Below, one piece after another: positions 37,494 through 50,600 of a stretch of DNA of 64,000 nt. Source of the DNA: Cacajao melanocephalus (Eukaryota; Chordata; Mammalia; Primates; Pitheciidae); contig CAUYLG010062867.1 of the NCBI GenBank assembly GCA_963573385.1, positions 17,501-81,500 on the forward strand. The letters run 5' to 3'. Every line of letters begins with the position of its first letter. The first letter of the stretch is position 1. Position numbers and translations under genes: made by a program. The notes under the pieces are model-generated. The model had not been told where the DNA came from, ran no database searches, and was given only the letters and a program-made list of their open reading frames with translations.

Positions 37494-38690
37494 ATTATTG
37501 GTTCTTTGAGTGGTCCCAGAAAGCCAGCAATAAGATGGGGATTTGGAACTGGGTCACTTGCAGCCTGACTGGCAATGAAGAGTCCATCAATGGTGGCAGG
37601 TGGAATGCAGATGGGTCCTGGCACAAGGTGGCAGTTCAATTGTGAAAACTCACCCTGGTCGTGAATTAGGACATTAAATCTGTGGAGGAGACTAGCTGGT
37701 GTAATGTATGAGGAATTTAGAAATGATAGTGGGAGGTTGTGGATAGTAACTCCAAGGTCAATGAAATTGAAGGGCTGTTGCTAAGCACCATTGATATTCT
37801 GCAGAAAAGTTGTATGTGATTATAGTGGCCTTTACTCTGTAAATGAAGGTTGACTGTAGGAGAGTCTATTACAGAACTAGGCTCACTGATGGCAATGGGG
37901 ATGCTGAGACACTGGTAATAGAAGCTGGGTGGTGGGGCTTAATTGCTAAAAGCCAGGTAGGTGCAATTTTAATAACAAGTGGCAGGGCTGAGGGGCAGCC
38001 AATAGGGGGCCAACTCACAGAATTATGATATGGTCACCAGAACATAGCATCTTGTGGAGCAAAATAAATGGGCAGTCAGAGAACTGTTTATATTGTTGTA
38101 TTTGAGTGATATATCGAATCACTGATATATGTATCTTCTAAGCTACTGCTGCTTTCTAGGCATGTGGAGCTTCTTGGGTTCAGGCACCAGCAGTAAAGGC
38201 AGAGTCACCATCTAGGCAGGTATAATTGGCTGTGATCATGGGGAGGAGGCAAGGTTGCTGTTGCACCGGGGGACAGGGTGACACCCAGATGATCCACATA
38301 GGGCTTCCAAGTTCTCTGTTGCCCAATTGTGATGGGTCATGAACAGGGCAGAAATTCTTGTCTGAGAAGATGTGGTACACAGGAGCTTGGATCCCTCATG
38401 GATGAGGGTCTGGGACGCTGCATCAGGGAAGCCACCATGACCAGCAGAGGCCATTGTTGAGGATGAGGGGAGTCTAGAATAGATAGCAGAAGATGGAGAC
38501 AATGTGCTGGGCTGAGAAAGGCAAAAATAAAAGGCGGCTCATTGTCTCCATCTTCTGCTATCTATTCTAGACTCCCCTCATCCTCACACTACAGGGCTTG
38601 TAGTTCATCTTTCTAAAGCTTCCTCTTCAAAGGTCTCCTCAGGTAGAGAGGCCTCCTGGAGTCCTGGGGGAGCTGCTTCTCAAATGAACA
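37494..38690 (+). pseudogene. Decayed internal region of an ERVL-like endogenous retrovirus
   Basis: About 1.2 kb between two colinear LTR copies. The plus-strand open frame at 37843-38028 (61 codons, with the short motif GQPIGGQL) and the sequence around it resemble ERVL-type gag-region relics, but I saw no protease, reverse transcriptase or integrase motif. A full internal region of this class would be several kilobases, so most of it is deleted. No frame is intact. The perfect inverted repeat at 38458-38586 lies within it. ERVL affiliation is an inference from the layout and the LTR type. Confidence 0.4.
38458..38586. repeat. Perfect 47-bp inverted repeat with a 35-nt loop
   Basis: The left arm (38458-38504) begins TGAGGATGAGGGGAGTC and ends GATGGAGACAATG. 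The right arm (38540-38586) is its exact reverse complement, beginning CATTGTCTCCATC and ending CCCCTCATCCTCA. The loop is 38505-38539. The bases just outside both arm ends do not pair, so the ends are sharp. The loop segment AAGGCAAAAATAAAAGGCG (38518-38536) is also found at 36179-36197. Confidence 0.97.
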
Positions 38691-39100
38691 TGAAGAACAC
38701 ACTCGAGTGCCACAAAGGACGTGCTGTGGTGGACACTTGATGTGGTGGACAAGTCTCTTTTCAAGGAAAGACTTGTTGCTCAGCTTCTAGGTGTCAAGTC
38801 TGCAGGCAGCTTCAGCTGTCAGCCCCTGCAGGGTTTGCCTCAGCTGAAGAGAGCCACCTCACCCCAAGAGACTCTTGGAGACAGCCCACAGCCAATGACT
38901 GATGGCAGTGAGTGTATCAAGGCCAAGCCATCTTCATCCTCCTGGAGACAACTGTGATGGGCCTGGATGCCCCAGAGCCTCTGTGGGTAGCCAGGCTTTG
39001 TTGGGTCCAGTGTCACAGTTTGACTTATCTTTCTGCCCCATGCTGCTCCATCTTTACTTCTGTTGGTGTTACTAGGTAAATGGCGCCATAATAAATCTAA
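38691..39100 (+). mobile_element. 3' LTR copy of the ERVL-like relic
   Basis: Direct-repeat partner of the LTR copy at 36785-37493, with the three shared landmarks given there, plus CTCTGTGGGTAGCC matching TCCTGTGGGTCTGG. The end is near AATAAATCTAATC at about 39100, and the terminal part looks truncated. Confidence 0.55.
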
Positions 39101-39339
39101 TCATGAGCAGCCACGGGCTCTGGGGAGTCTGAGAAGTTCCAATAGAAAGAGAGCTGGTTCATGAAAGAGAAAACCTGAAATCTAATCCTGAGCCTAGATC
39201 TGACCAGCCCTGTGTTCACGCATCATTTCCTTCCTCTTTGAACTCATGCTTAATTATCAGCAAAACTGTGATAAAATCATTATGCTGTTTCTGTATAGTA
39301 CTTTATGTTTTCCAAACTTGTTCTGATCATTCTAGGGCA

Positions 39340-39515
39340 GAAATTCTCTATCCAGCCTGCATATTAATATCATCTGTCGAACATTCAAAACCATATTAAC
39401 CTCTGGGACACATTCACATAGAATCTGTTGCAAATGGCTTGCAGTGAGACCTGGGTACATTTTAAAAGCTATGCATGTGATTCTCTTCTAGCTGTGGGAG
39501 AAGAACCATTGCTGT
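39340..39515 (+). mobile_element. Diverged hAT-type MER element
   Basis: CCTGCATATTAATATCATCT, GGGTACATTTTAAAAGC, ATGCATGTGATTCTCTTCTA and GAGAAGAACCATTGC keep the layout of a short hAT element ending in GAGAACCA. Divergence is high. Confidence 0.45.
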
Positions 39516-39544
39516 TGATCTGGAATCTCAAAATCTTAAGTGCT

Positions 39545-40012
<468 letters not shown>

Positions 40013-40139
40013 AGAAACATTAATTTTTATTATATGTGATTACATTTTCTTCTGTCAATTGTTTTATAAGCAAGGAAAGGGAGATTAGAACTCACTGGTT
40101 TTCCACTCTGGCTCAAGCTTTTAATAAAGGAAAGGAATT

Positions 40140-40240
40140 GCAGAGATTCTGATTTGGTAGTTCAGGGTTGAGACTCAGGACTCAGAGTTTCTAAAAAGAT
40201 TCACAGATGAGCCTGGTGTGCAGCCAGGGTCAGGGACTTC
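40140..40240 (+). mobile_element. MER5A-like fragment
   Basis: GAGATTCTGATTTGGTAGTT, CAGAGTTTCTAAAAAGATTC and ACAGATGAGCCTGGTGTGC match the interior and 3' part of MER5A-type elements loosely. Confidence 0.35.
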
Positions 40241-40299
40241 TTGGTTAATGATCTGTCCAAAGGTTACACAGTGCTAATAAAGTCAAAGAACAGGGACTC

Positions 40300-42364
40300 A
40301 ACTCTCGCCCTTTCTATGCCTCTCTAGAGTTTTATCTACTATTATCCATGCTGAGTGCTCATTCGTGTACATAGTTATCGTAACATTGTATGTTAATCAT
40401 AAAATATAATAGAGATAAAAGGGATTTTGAATTTAAAACATTATATAAATATAATGTTATGATTATTAAATGTTAAAATAATTACTCCTATCCCATTAAT
40501 GCTAAATCATATGATTTGTATGCTTTTAGTAAGGGGTGAAACTCTGTAGGTAACACAAGCTATTTTTAAGATTATATGAACCAATCATAAATTAAACAAT
40601 GTGACACCGAGGCTGAAATAATGTAAGCAAGCACTAAATGAAACGTTTAAGGGAATTCAAAATAGAGTAATGAACTGTTACCTACTGTTCCCCTATCTTG
40701 AACATGCTGACTTAATGTGGCATCATGAAGGAAGAGAATGGAATAGAGAGAGAGAGAAGGATACACAGACAAATGAAGATCATTTTCGTGTGATCATGAC
40801 CGGGCCATTCATATTTCTCATATAGCCTGGAAACAATTTCATACTTATTGGAAGTTGTGACCTTTAAATGTTCCTTACTTGCAAAAAGACAGATATGCTC
40901 GGAGCTGGGTGTTAGCTGGTGGACTCATCTGTCCTGCCTGCTCTTCGATTGGAGGCCACTGCAGGGAGAATGCAGACTGGAGGGAGCAAGTGTGGTACTT
41001 TTTCTTTACATATCCAGACTTTAGGGTAAGCTCTCTCTGACAGCTCCCTGATTTCTTTAATACAGCAAATCTTTAATCAGTGTAGATATGTTAAAATGTG
41101 ATTTTTTACAGTGAATTGACCTGAGTTAAGTACTTGAGTTGTAATGGGTATTTCTTCCCCCTCTCAAAAGCTGACTTGTAGGGAAAAAAAAATCAGATAT
41201 TCTATGATATACTTTGCCTTAGTGACAAGATGTTTTGGGGGAAATCATCCAAGCTTGAAATAAAATCTTTATTGAAAGTAATTCTACATTCATGCCAGTC
41301 AGATACATTGTTGGATTAGACCAGATATCCCAGGGGAAAGCTATGGTATATGCACCAGGCCGAGTTGATTATTTGGCCCTCCTGTCAGTTTTTAACTTCC
41401 TGACAATGGCTGAAGCATTCACGGCCGCTACAACTCTGTTTTCATCTTTGTTTTGAGAGAAAGTTAATATACTTTACCTTAACTATGCCAAATGTGCTGG
41501 AAAATAACCTAGTAATAAGATATACCCCGCCTACCAAGTGATGTCTGCGTGTAGAGAGCGTTTAGCTGTGCATTTTAAGGAAACAAATACGTGCAACAAA
41601 TGACTGAAAGATAATGTGATTATTTTTTCTGCTTGAACTTTAAAATTTTCTTGGCAAAGCCTCCTGTGTGCTGTCTTAAAACCAGTATGTATACATAATC
41701 ATGGGGCCAAGTAAGTGGATTTCATTGCAAATTCCCTTCAAATGGCAGGGCAGCTTTTTTTTCTATATTAGAGTGATTTAGTTATCAATGTTATTTGATG
41801 TCAAAAACAAAGACACAGGTGGGCCAGGTGACGTTTCTTTCCACATAGAGAATCAACAACAGCTTAGGATGTCGCTTTTGAAAAGGTCATAGAATTACTT
41901 TTTGGACATAATTAACAGTGTAACCAAAGAAGAGAGAAAAAGGCATATTTCAAATTTGGAATTACATTCTGATTCATTGTGAAGACAACATAGTGTTGTA
42001 GTTGCAGAGAAAAGAAAGACATGACCTCTAGTAGATGTTTGATAGTAACCAGGTAACCACATTTATTTGAAAATTCGCAACTTAATTTTGCAATTCTCAC
42101 CTTTTGGTTCTATATTCTAAAATCAATTGCTCTCTCATCGCCAGAGAAGAAAAGAAGGTGAAGTGGCCTTTGATTCAAGTTTAAGAACAGAAATGATAGT
42201 CTAGTATTGTGTTGCAGAAAATCACAACATATTCCCTCAGACAGAGAAGTTTCAAGGTAAAAAGTATATATGTTCTGAGAACCATATTTCCTACCTGAGA
42301 AATGTGTTGGTTAAAAACTTAAAAGTTAAGTTAAAAAATTTGTTTTTAAGTTCAAAAGGATCCT
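40300..42364. other. Unique intronic stretch with a regulatory candidate
   Basis: No supported gene or recognised repeat. A GA run lies at 40745-40758. A high-complexity block at about 41350-41700 has unusual CpG-bearing words (CACGGCCGCTACAAC, CCCCGCCTACC, CTGCGTGTAGAGAGCGTTTA) in an AT-rich surround. Confidence 0.4.
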
Positions 42365-42480
42365 GGATGTCCTCTGATAGATGAATGGATAAACAGCTGT
42401 GGTATATCCATACAATGGAATTTGGTTTAGCAATAAAAAGAAATGAGCTATCAAACCATAAAAGAACAAGGAAGAATCTT

Positions 42481-42772
42481 TTTTTTTTTTTTTTGAGGTG
42501 GAGTCTTTCTCTGACACCAGGCTGGAGTGGAGGAGTGGCACGGTCTCGGCTCACTGCAACCTCCACCTCCTGGTTCAAGTTTTCTACCTCAGCCTCCCAT
42601 GTAGCTGGGACTACAAGTGTGCACCACCATGCCTGCCTAAGTTTTTGTATTTTTAGTAGAGATGAGGTTTCAGCATATTCGTCAGCATGGTCTCGATCTC
42701 TTGACCTCGTGATCCATCCGCCTCAGCCTCCCAAAGTGCTGGGATTACAGGTGTGAGCCACTGCACCTGGCC
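42481..42772 (-). mobile_element. Alu with target-site duplication, inside L1
   Basis: Reverse Alu from a T run through GGTCTCGGCTCACTGCAACC to GAGCCACTGCACCTGGCC. GGAAGAATCTT is found at 42470-42480 and 42773-42783. Confidence 0.95.
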
Positions 42773-43202
42773 GGAAGAATCTTAAAATACATATCGCCAG
42801 GTGAAAGAGGCCAATCTAAAAATGCTGTATAATTTATGATTCCAAGCACCTGACATTCTGGAAAAGACAAATCTTTGGAGACAGAAAAAGAATAGTGATT
42901 GCAGAGGTTTTGGGGACAGAGGAAGGAATTAAGAGGTGGAACACAGGAGACTTTTAGGGTAGTGAAACTATTCTGATACTATAATGGTGGTTACATGTCA
43001 TCATACATTGGTCAAAATCCATAGTATGTACAGTGCAAAGAGTGAAGCCTAAACTATGAACTTCAGTTAACAATAATGTCTCAATACTGGCTCACAAGTT
43101 ACAACAAATATACCACATGAATACAAGATTTTACTGATAGGGGACATTGTATCTGTGGGTGGAGAGGAGGTATATGAGAAGATGAGAAGTCTCTGATCAG
43201 TT

Positions 43203-43764
<562 letters not shown>

Positions 43765-43809
43765 CTTTGAAAAATAAAATCTATGAACTTAAAAAAAAAA
43801 AGTTAAAAA

Positions 43810-44880
43810 ATGATACAGGAGATTGCATCAATTTAGGGCTTAGAGGTCAATATACCTGCTCATCTATCCTTATGGCCACACGTTTGAGTTGTTTTGCACT
43901 TACATTACTACTATTTTTATTGCCACATCTATGCCAATCATGCTACCCAGAACCATATTTAAGCATGTTTCTACTAGGAAGCCTTTAAGAATCATATTCT
44001 GATCACTTGCTTATTTGCTTTCTTGGCATTTAAACATTCAGATTGTATTACATTGTTGTTGACATGTTTTATTTTTATCTCTAAGTTATTTCATGCACAT
44101 ATGTTTTACTCTCTCAATTAGATTGCAAAATCTTTGCATTTAGGTGGTTTGTTACCTTCAGCTTTACTCCTATTTCATTTGTGGTAGAAAGTTTGGGCAT
44201 TCTGTACCTTCTTATTACAAATAGTTTTTGTTTTATGTTTGGTTGATGGATTATACTTTTTCTCATCCAAAAGGGACTAACTGAACAGAAGTGAGGTACT
44301 CCCCAATATTTTTCTGTCTGCAGTCAGAACAACGCTGTCAGCAGACATTCATGTTTGTTAGATGTTGATGCTTTTTTGTGTCATTTCTCCCTATGTTCCT
44401 CCTATCTTCTATGTTTTACTTTCCTTGAAAAAAATTATAGAGGATGACTGGAGGATATAATTTGCAAATATGACAATATAATATAACATTTAGAGGGTTT
44501 TTTTTTTTTGAAAAAGGAATTTGGTAAGTGCAAAATATCATCTGTGGATGCTCTATTTTCAAAGGTTTTATGAGAGTGTGAAATTAGGTTAAGGTGTCAA
44601 AAATAGAATGTGGAAGTCATGAGGTTTGTGTTGAAGAGTCTTGATTACTAACAGATTTCTATATAATCCAAATAAGAATATATACAGAAGAGAATGTCTA
44701 AATAGTCTGCTTCACTGACTTACAGAATTGTGTGGAGATTCGTGAGGCCAGCCGATCCAGAATACCATAGGAAGTGGGAGAAAAAAGGTGATTTGATGAA
44801 GCTGCTTTAACCTCATTACTGCATACCAGTTTTAATTACTGGAATGAGAGATCAACTTGAACAAAAAAACAGCCTGATTT
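43810..44880. other. Unique AT-rich intronic stretch
   Basis: No gene or recognised repeat. It includes a T10 run near 44500. Confidence 0.45.
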
Positions 44881-44884
44881 TCTC

Positions 44885-44990
44885 TCCTGGCTTTGCTTCT
44901 TACTACCTCTAGGACTTTGGGCACTCACTTAGCCTTGTTCAGACTCAGTTTCCTCATTTGGAATATTAGACAGTTGGGCAGAAGGATTTC
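44885..44990 (+). mobile_element. MIR SINE fragment
   Basis: GGCTTTGCTTCTTACTACC, GGACTTTGGGCACTCACTTA and ACTCAGTTTCCTCATTTGGA: the MIR core in plus orientation. Confidence 0.7.
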
Positions 44991-47494
44991 TAATTTCCTT
45001 GTGCTGCAAATCATATTAATTTTAAACACCTTTTCTTCCTTTAACTTGAAATACTGTGCTAGGAAAGTTGACAAGCTCAGAGACAAACTGTAAGCACAAC
45101 AACCAATTGCAAAATTAATGAACCCTAAAATGCAGAAAGTTTGTAGTAATCTCTTGCATATATGTGTATATTTTAAATATGTATTTATACATTATATATA
45201 GGATGTTTGTATGTATCTTTACATTTATTTATTGAAGTGATGAATGAAATAGAAAGACAGAAACAGATTTTTAAGGAAACAGACATGAGTCTCTTTCTCT
45301 TGGAAGCATAACGATATGTCTATAGTCTGTGTTTTTGTTTTCATAATACTTACAAAGTAATGGTGGCATTGGACAAAGAGACCCGTCCTAGCAGAGGGAT
45401 GGCACACAAATTTGCTTCACCTAGCTGATGGTGGCTGCCTGCTCTGTGAGAAAGGACCCTGAAGGTGAAGCCACAATGCAAAAGGGTGATATAATCATTC
45501 GGTAATGTCAACATGGTTTGGGAATAGAGAATGGTGGCATGTGTGCCAGGAATGTGCCACTCAGCAGAAAAGTAATTTCAAAAGGTAACCAGATACATCT
45601 ATAGAAGCAACAAAAGGTATTCCTGGATGAGAAGGAATCTGCCAACTTGAGAGGCAAGCTGCTGGGGGTTTTGAACCATGTTGCCCTTAAGTCAGTATAA
45701 AAAGAAGGGAAAAATCTTAAAGGAATAGAGGTATCAATGCAGACAAACAGTGACTTTAGGAATATGTTAGAAGTAATTCACAAAGATAAATATTTGGAGC
45801 AGATTTTGGAAAAATCTATATAAATGGGATATGTCTTGGTGATCCATTCAGGTTACCATATATAGATCTGTTTCATTTTTTAAAAAGAAACCTTACAATA
45901 TTCATAATATGTATTTTTAAAATCCAGTTCCCAATGGATGTACATATTCTCCTTCTCCCAAGTCAAAGTTTTGTTGACTTTATAGTCATGAAAAGTTCAG
46001 GCCTTTCCGTGGTTGTAGGCACAGATTGAAGACAGAATCATAGAAAGGAAAAGGATAATACTCTCTCAACGATTAAAAGGATTTACTAATGTTGGTTGTT
46101 AAGTGATAATTTTATTGTAATAGTGATTATAAAGAGAGGGCAGATGTACAAGAATGCTGAATAAAGGAGGTTCAGTAGATTCCCTGTATTTTGTGTTTAT
46201 ACATTTGCGCTCTTGTGTGGCGCCTCATTGCAGTGCCTTATCTAGGAGGATTACTAATATGACAACACTCCTGATTTATAGAAGCTCAATTAGGTTAAAC
46301 AGTTTGATTCATTTCAACTGGATAAAAAAAATCCCTTGTTGAATCTGAATTCTTGCTCTGCAACTAACACAAACTCGCACTCATTATTACTTATGGTGCT
46401 TTTCTTTATGGATGAAGTGCTTCTCAGCCAAGTAGCGGTAGTCACCCAGCTGATGACCATAAGGAAAAGCAAACACTGTCAGTAGAATAACATCCTTAGC
46501 CAAGTGTTTATGTTGGATACATATACAATGCAGAACTGTTCTTAACTAATGATACAAAGTTGGCCTCCCCAAGTCTCTCCTTTTGTATTATTCCTTGCCA
46601 CCCATGTGTTGAGCTAGATTTTCTCAGGACCTAAGCCCCACCCTAAAAGTAAGTTCTGTTTCTTTGCAAGCTGGATTTATTTCCAGCTTCCAAGTGAACA
46701 TCATACATCAAATAACTGTGAGTTAGCTATAAATACAATTGTGATGTGACTGTTAACTCAGTTTCCAAAGGTGATTAATTTATGTACACAGGGTATCTTA
46801 AACAATGAAATGATCTGAATAATTTGATATTTTAAAATATTGTCCTTTATGGCATTTTGTTTATATTTTCTTTGTAAATCTTTTGGTTCATTATATTCTT
46901 AATAAAGAATTTCTTTTCTTCTGGAAGGCAGAGAGAACATCTAAAGCTTCCTCCTAAGGACTTTATTTCCTTTCCTCCCCCTTGCTCCCACTTCCCCTGT
47001 TTTGAATCCTCTCTAACCTACAATCTGGAAGTTTCTCCTCAGTCGGCTGAAATAATGTTTTGCTGGCATTCTTCTAAACAGATATCCCCTTGATATGTTT
47101 TATACCAAGCTGAAAGATCTGGCAAACTGCTAAAATGGGGAATAAGGCACTGATACAGCAAGGGAAGACAGGCAAGGCACAGCTGCCCCCGAACATGGCA
47201 CTCACGGCAGAGAGGTCACAGGAGTCACTACTGAGATCACAGGAAACTAAGCGGCACAGGTTGATAAAACAGCTTAATGCAGGCCACAGGCAGGGGAAGA
47301 CCAGCATCCACAGGAACCACATGGAGATTGTCCAAGTCAATAGGACACCATCAACAGGGCCTTCCCTACTCATGACTGAGGTAGCATGCCCCTTAGTAGA
47401 GGTCTTCTACCTCTATACCTCTACACCTCCAGGACTGTCTGGGGAGCCCTCTTCTAAAGGAGCTAATGCGTGTTCAGTCCTTGCTTTGTTCTGC
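44991..47494. other. Unique intronic stretch, no supported gene
   Basis: Ordinary AT-rich sequence with no recognised repeat. At its right end, opposing frames of 120 codons (plus, 47135-47497) and 99 codons (minus, 47074-47373) overlap. Neither shows a domain, splice context or codon bias that I can support. Confidence 0.45.
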
Positions 47495-47675
47495 TGAAGT
47501 GCATTATCTTATTTTTCATGAAAACATTATGAGACAGGTACTATTATTATTCCCGTTTTAAAGACAAAAAGCCTGAGGCTCAGGGAGGTTGCCCAGGGAC
47601 ATAGTGAAAATGTTGTGCCAAGATTTAAACCCAGCTCACTGGAGTCTAGAATCTGAATGCTGCTTATCCCACTGC
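47495..47675 (-). mobile_element. MIR SINE
   Basis: Reverse MIR: TGAAAACATTATGAGACAGG, TACTATTATTATTCCCG, AAAGCCTGAGGCTCAGGGAG, TTGCCCAGGGACATAGTG and TTTAAACCCAGCTCACTGG. Confidence 0.85.
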
Positions 47676-50600
47676 CTACCTGTCCTCAATTTGTTTGGTT
47701 TCTCTGTTTGCTATTTTTCCTCAGTCACCACTCTCTTTAGTTCCCAATCAGATATCCCTTGTCTCTATACCCAGAGCTGGGAGCCAGCCTGTGCCCTTTC
47801 TTCCCCTGGTCCCAGATCACTTAACCCCAGCCTGGGTCAGAGCCCCAGGCCCCTTGCTTTCCTGGCAGGAAGAATAAAGACAGCTGGCAGTGAGAAAAGT
47901 CTGTGAAGGAGAATATGAGCAGTCATGGTTATGGCTTTGCTGTGTGAGAACTCCCTCTGTCAGGGAGCTGCATGGGCTTCCCACACTAGCTGCATGGACA
48001 GATGTTTTCAATTATTATCACTGACAAGCCTCCAGGCCAGGTTCCTTTCTGATTGGCTGTCACTGGACTGTGAGGGGAATAAAGGAAACTGAGGCTAGGA
48101 TGCAAAACACCTCAGTCATCACTTTAATCATGTTTCTCCAAAGCAACTGGTTGAATTGGACAGTTCACTCAGAATTGGAATCCTTTTGTAAACACAGACT
48201 CAATTTCCTTTTAAACTTTTCTTTCATTCTGGTTTCAATTTTTCTGCCCATAGTTCTTCTGACATTATAAGAGTGAGACATTTGTCATTTCTTTACCAAT
48301 TCTTTTCTTTTGTTGGTTTTCCAGCGTTTTGGGTATGTACCAGAATGTAGTAGGAGTTCTGACTTAGAGAAATTTAACTTGATATTGTTAGATTTCTAGA
48401 CTTGGCATTCCACAGTCTTCTACAAAAATGACCTACGTCTGATCTAGAAGCATCGGTATCATCCTATGTTCCTTCTACAGTCACGTGGGAAATGTTTCAC
48501 CCTAAGTCAGAAGCCACTTCCCACGTCAGGTTTGTACCAATCACGGAGCCATTTGACACAGCTCTCAGCATTACTAGAATTGTTGTCTGCCTTCTAGCTC
48601 ATGATCAGATCTGCCCTAATAAGTCTTATTTCTTTTCTTTACTGCCTCTAGTGTATCGTAAGGAGATCCAAAGACCAGTTGGTCCCATGGGAAATCTGAC
48701 AAATCTCATGGGCATGGTCAATAATAAGAAAGAATATAGACCTGGCTCTCTGAAGTCTCCCTGATAACTGTCTCCTCTATGCATCTTCTTTAAGAAGAAG
48801 AAGTGATATTTTGGTACCACTCAGTTTCTAGCTGCTCATTATTTTTTCTTCCCTTTTCTATAAGTTACAAGGGAAAATGAGATCATCAGGTGGATTAAAG
48901 CTTTCTGAGTTCATTTTTATTTCTCATTCTTCGTGTCATATTTGGTTGGAAAAAATGTATTCAAGATGCTCCAGCGTTTCTGCATGTTAGTTTTATATCC
49001 TTTTGATGTCCTGACATTTGGTTTGTGTGTGGTCCATCTTGCTCAAGTCTCCAGGCTGCCTTGTCTCTGCTGCCATTTTAAAACAATAGCAGCAGACATG
49101 CAAGTCTCCAAATGTATTTGGTAAGGCAGATAAATCCACAGTCGTAATTCCTGAAGGCCCAAGTCTCCATTTCAATTTCTGAAAAATGTCTCTTTGACTT
49201 TCAAACTAAACTCTCTTTATTTTAAGCTCAAAGATAAAATATTATAGGATGTTAATTCATCCTTTTCAAAAAAGGCACATGAGGGTTAAAACATATGCTT
49301 CCTTCTTCACTCAGAAAAAAATTCATTCCAACCTTTTTGGGGGGATCACATATAGCTCTAAAACAGCTGAAGCTAAAAACATCAAAGTTGGCATGACTTC
49401 AGTTATCACTGAATCAGGAGGATCAAGCCAAGTTTTTGAAGAAAATGGTTGAGCATTTTAAAAATAAAAGAAGTCAAAATGCTTTCTCTGAGCATGCTCA
49501 GTGGGAGGTTTTAAAATATTTTCTTTAGGTCAGCTTTAATTTTGCTCATTTCTTTGGAAATATTTCAACAAAAGCCATCTAATTAGTCCTTAATAACATT
49601 GTTCACTAATGCCCTAGCCAAGGCCCAAGTGTCTGTCATCTGCCAAGGTTATGTTTTCACCGTGTTTGCCAAGGGACCACAACTGGGCAATGCTGGTGAG
49701 TTGCTTTGGTCCTTTTATATTTTTGTCATTGTTTGGTTCAGCGATTTGGGGTGGGACAAGAATGGAGGAGGGAAATGAGTGACAGGATGTGAAGTAGTTT
49801 TATAACAATACAGTACATTGAACATAGCTGCTAAATCCTCACCTGTTTTTTTTTTTTTCTATTAACTGCAACTTCAATATTTCTGGAAAAATATGGATGG
49901 ATGGTATTAACATTTGAAAAACAAAAGGCAGTTTAAATTAATACTCAAGCACATAAATATGACTCTCAAACTGGAAGCTGAGTAGATCCTGTGTTTCTAA
50001 TTTCCTGAGAGAATTTCATTGTCTTTTAAGGCACTAAATAGCTCTGTGCTACTGACAGTTTTGGGCCCCACATTTGTTCTGCAATAAGACAGCAAACTGC
50101 CCCTGCTTTACCTGGGACTACATCAACTGACAGACCTGGCGGATCTCATTGACACTGTGCTTGCCATCACCACCACTGACACTGTTTTGATGTAAATTTC
50201 TCAAATGGCATCAACAGCCTGGTGAGAATATTGCTTCTTATTGCAGAGCTCTTTTATGAGTTTTTACAGAGCAATTTCAGGAATTTCTTTCCTAGAGTTC
50301 TCTGTGAAATTTTCCAGCAGCAATTTTCAATTGAAGAAATATTTTGCATGTGTAATGGCTCAAGGGAATCGCCTTACTGGAGACATTACATTTTTACCAG
50401 TCACAGAAAGTCAAGAGGTAGATTCTGATGTATCTGTTATTCCTAATGTGCAGACAGACAGTGGTAGCCAGAAGGGTCAGGACATACACAGGTAGCCCAG
50501 TAGACTCTCTGTGGATTGGTTTAGATCTATCAATCCTTGTCTAAGCTAATAAGAGATATAATTATACTCATAGATTCATGTATACGAGGGAAAATGCTAT

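Noticed and set aside
37843..38028. 61-codon frame resembling a retroviral gag segment
   Set aside because: It lies inside a decayed, largely deleted ERVL-like relic. It is annotated as part of that relic, not as a gene.
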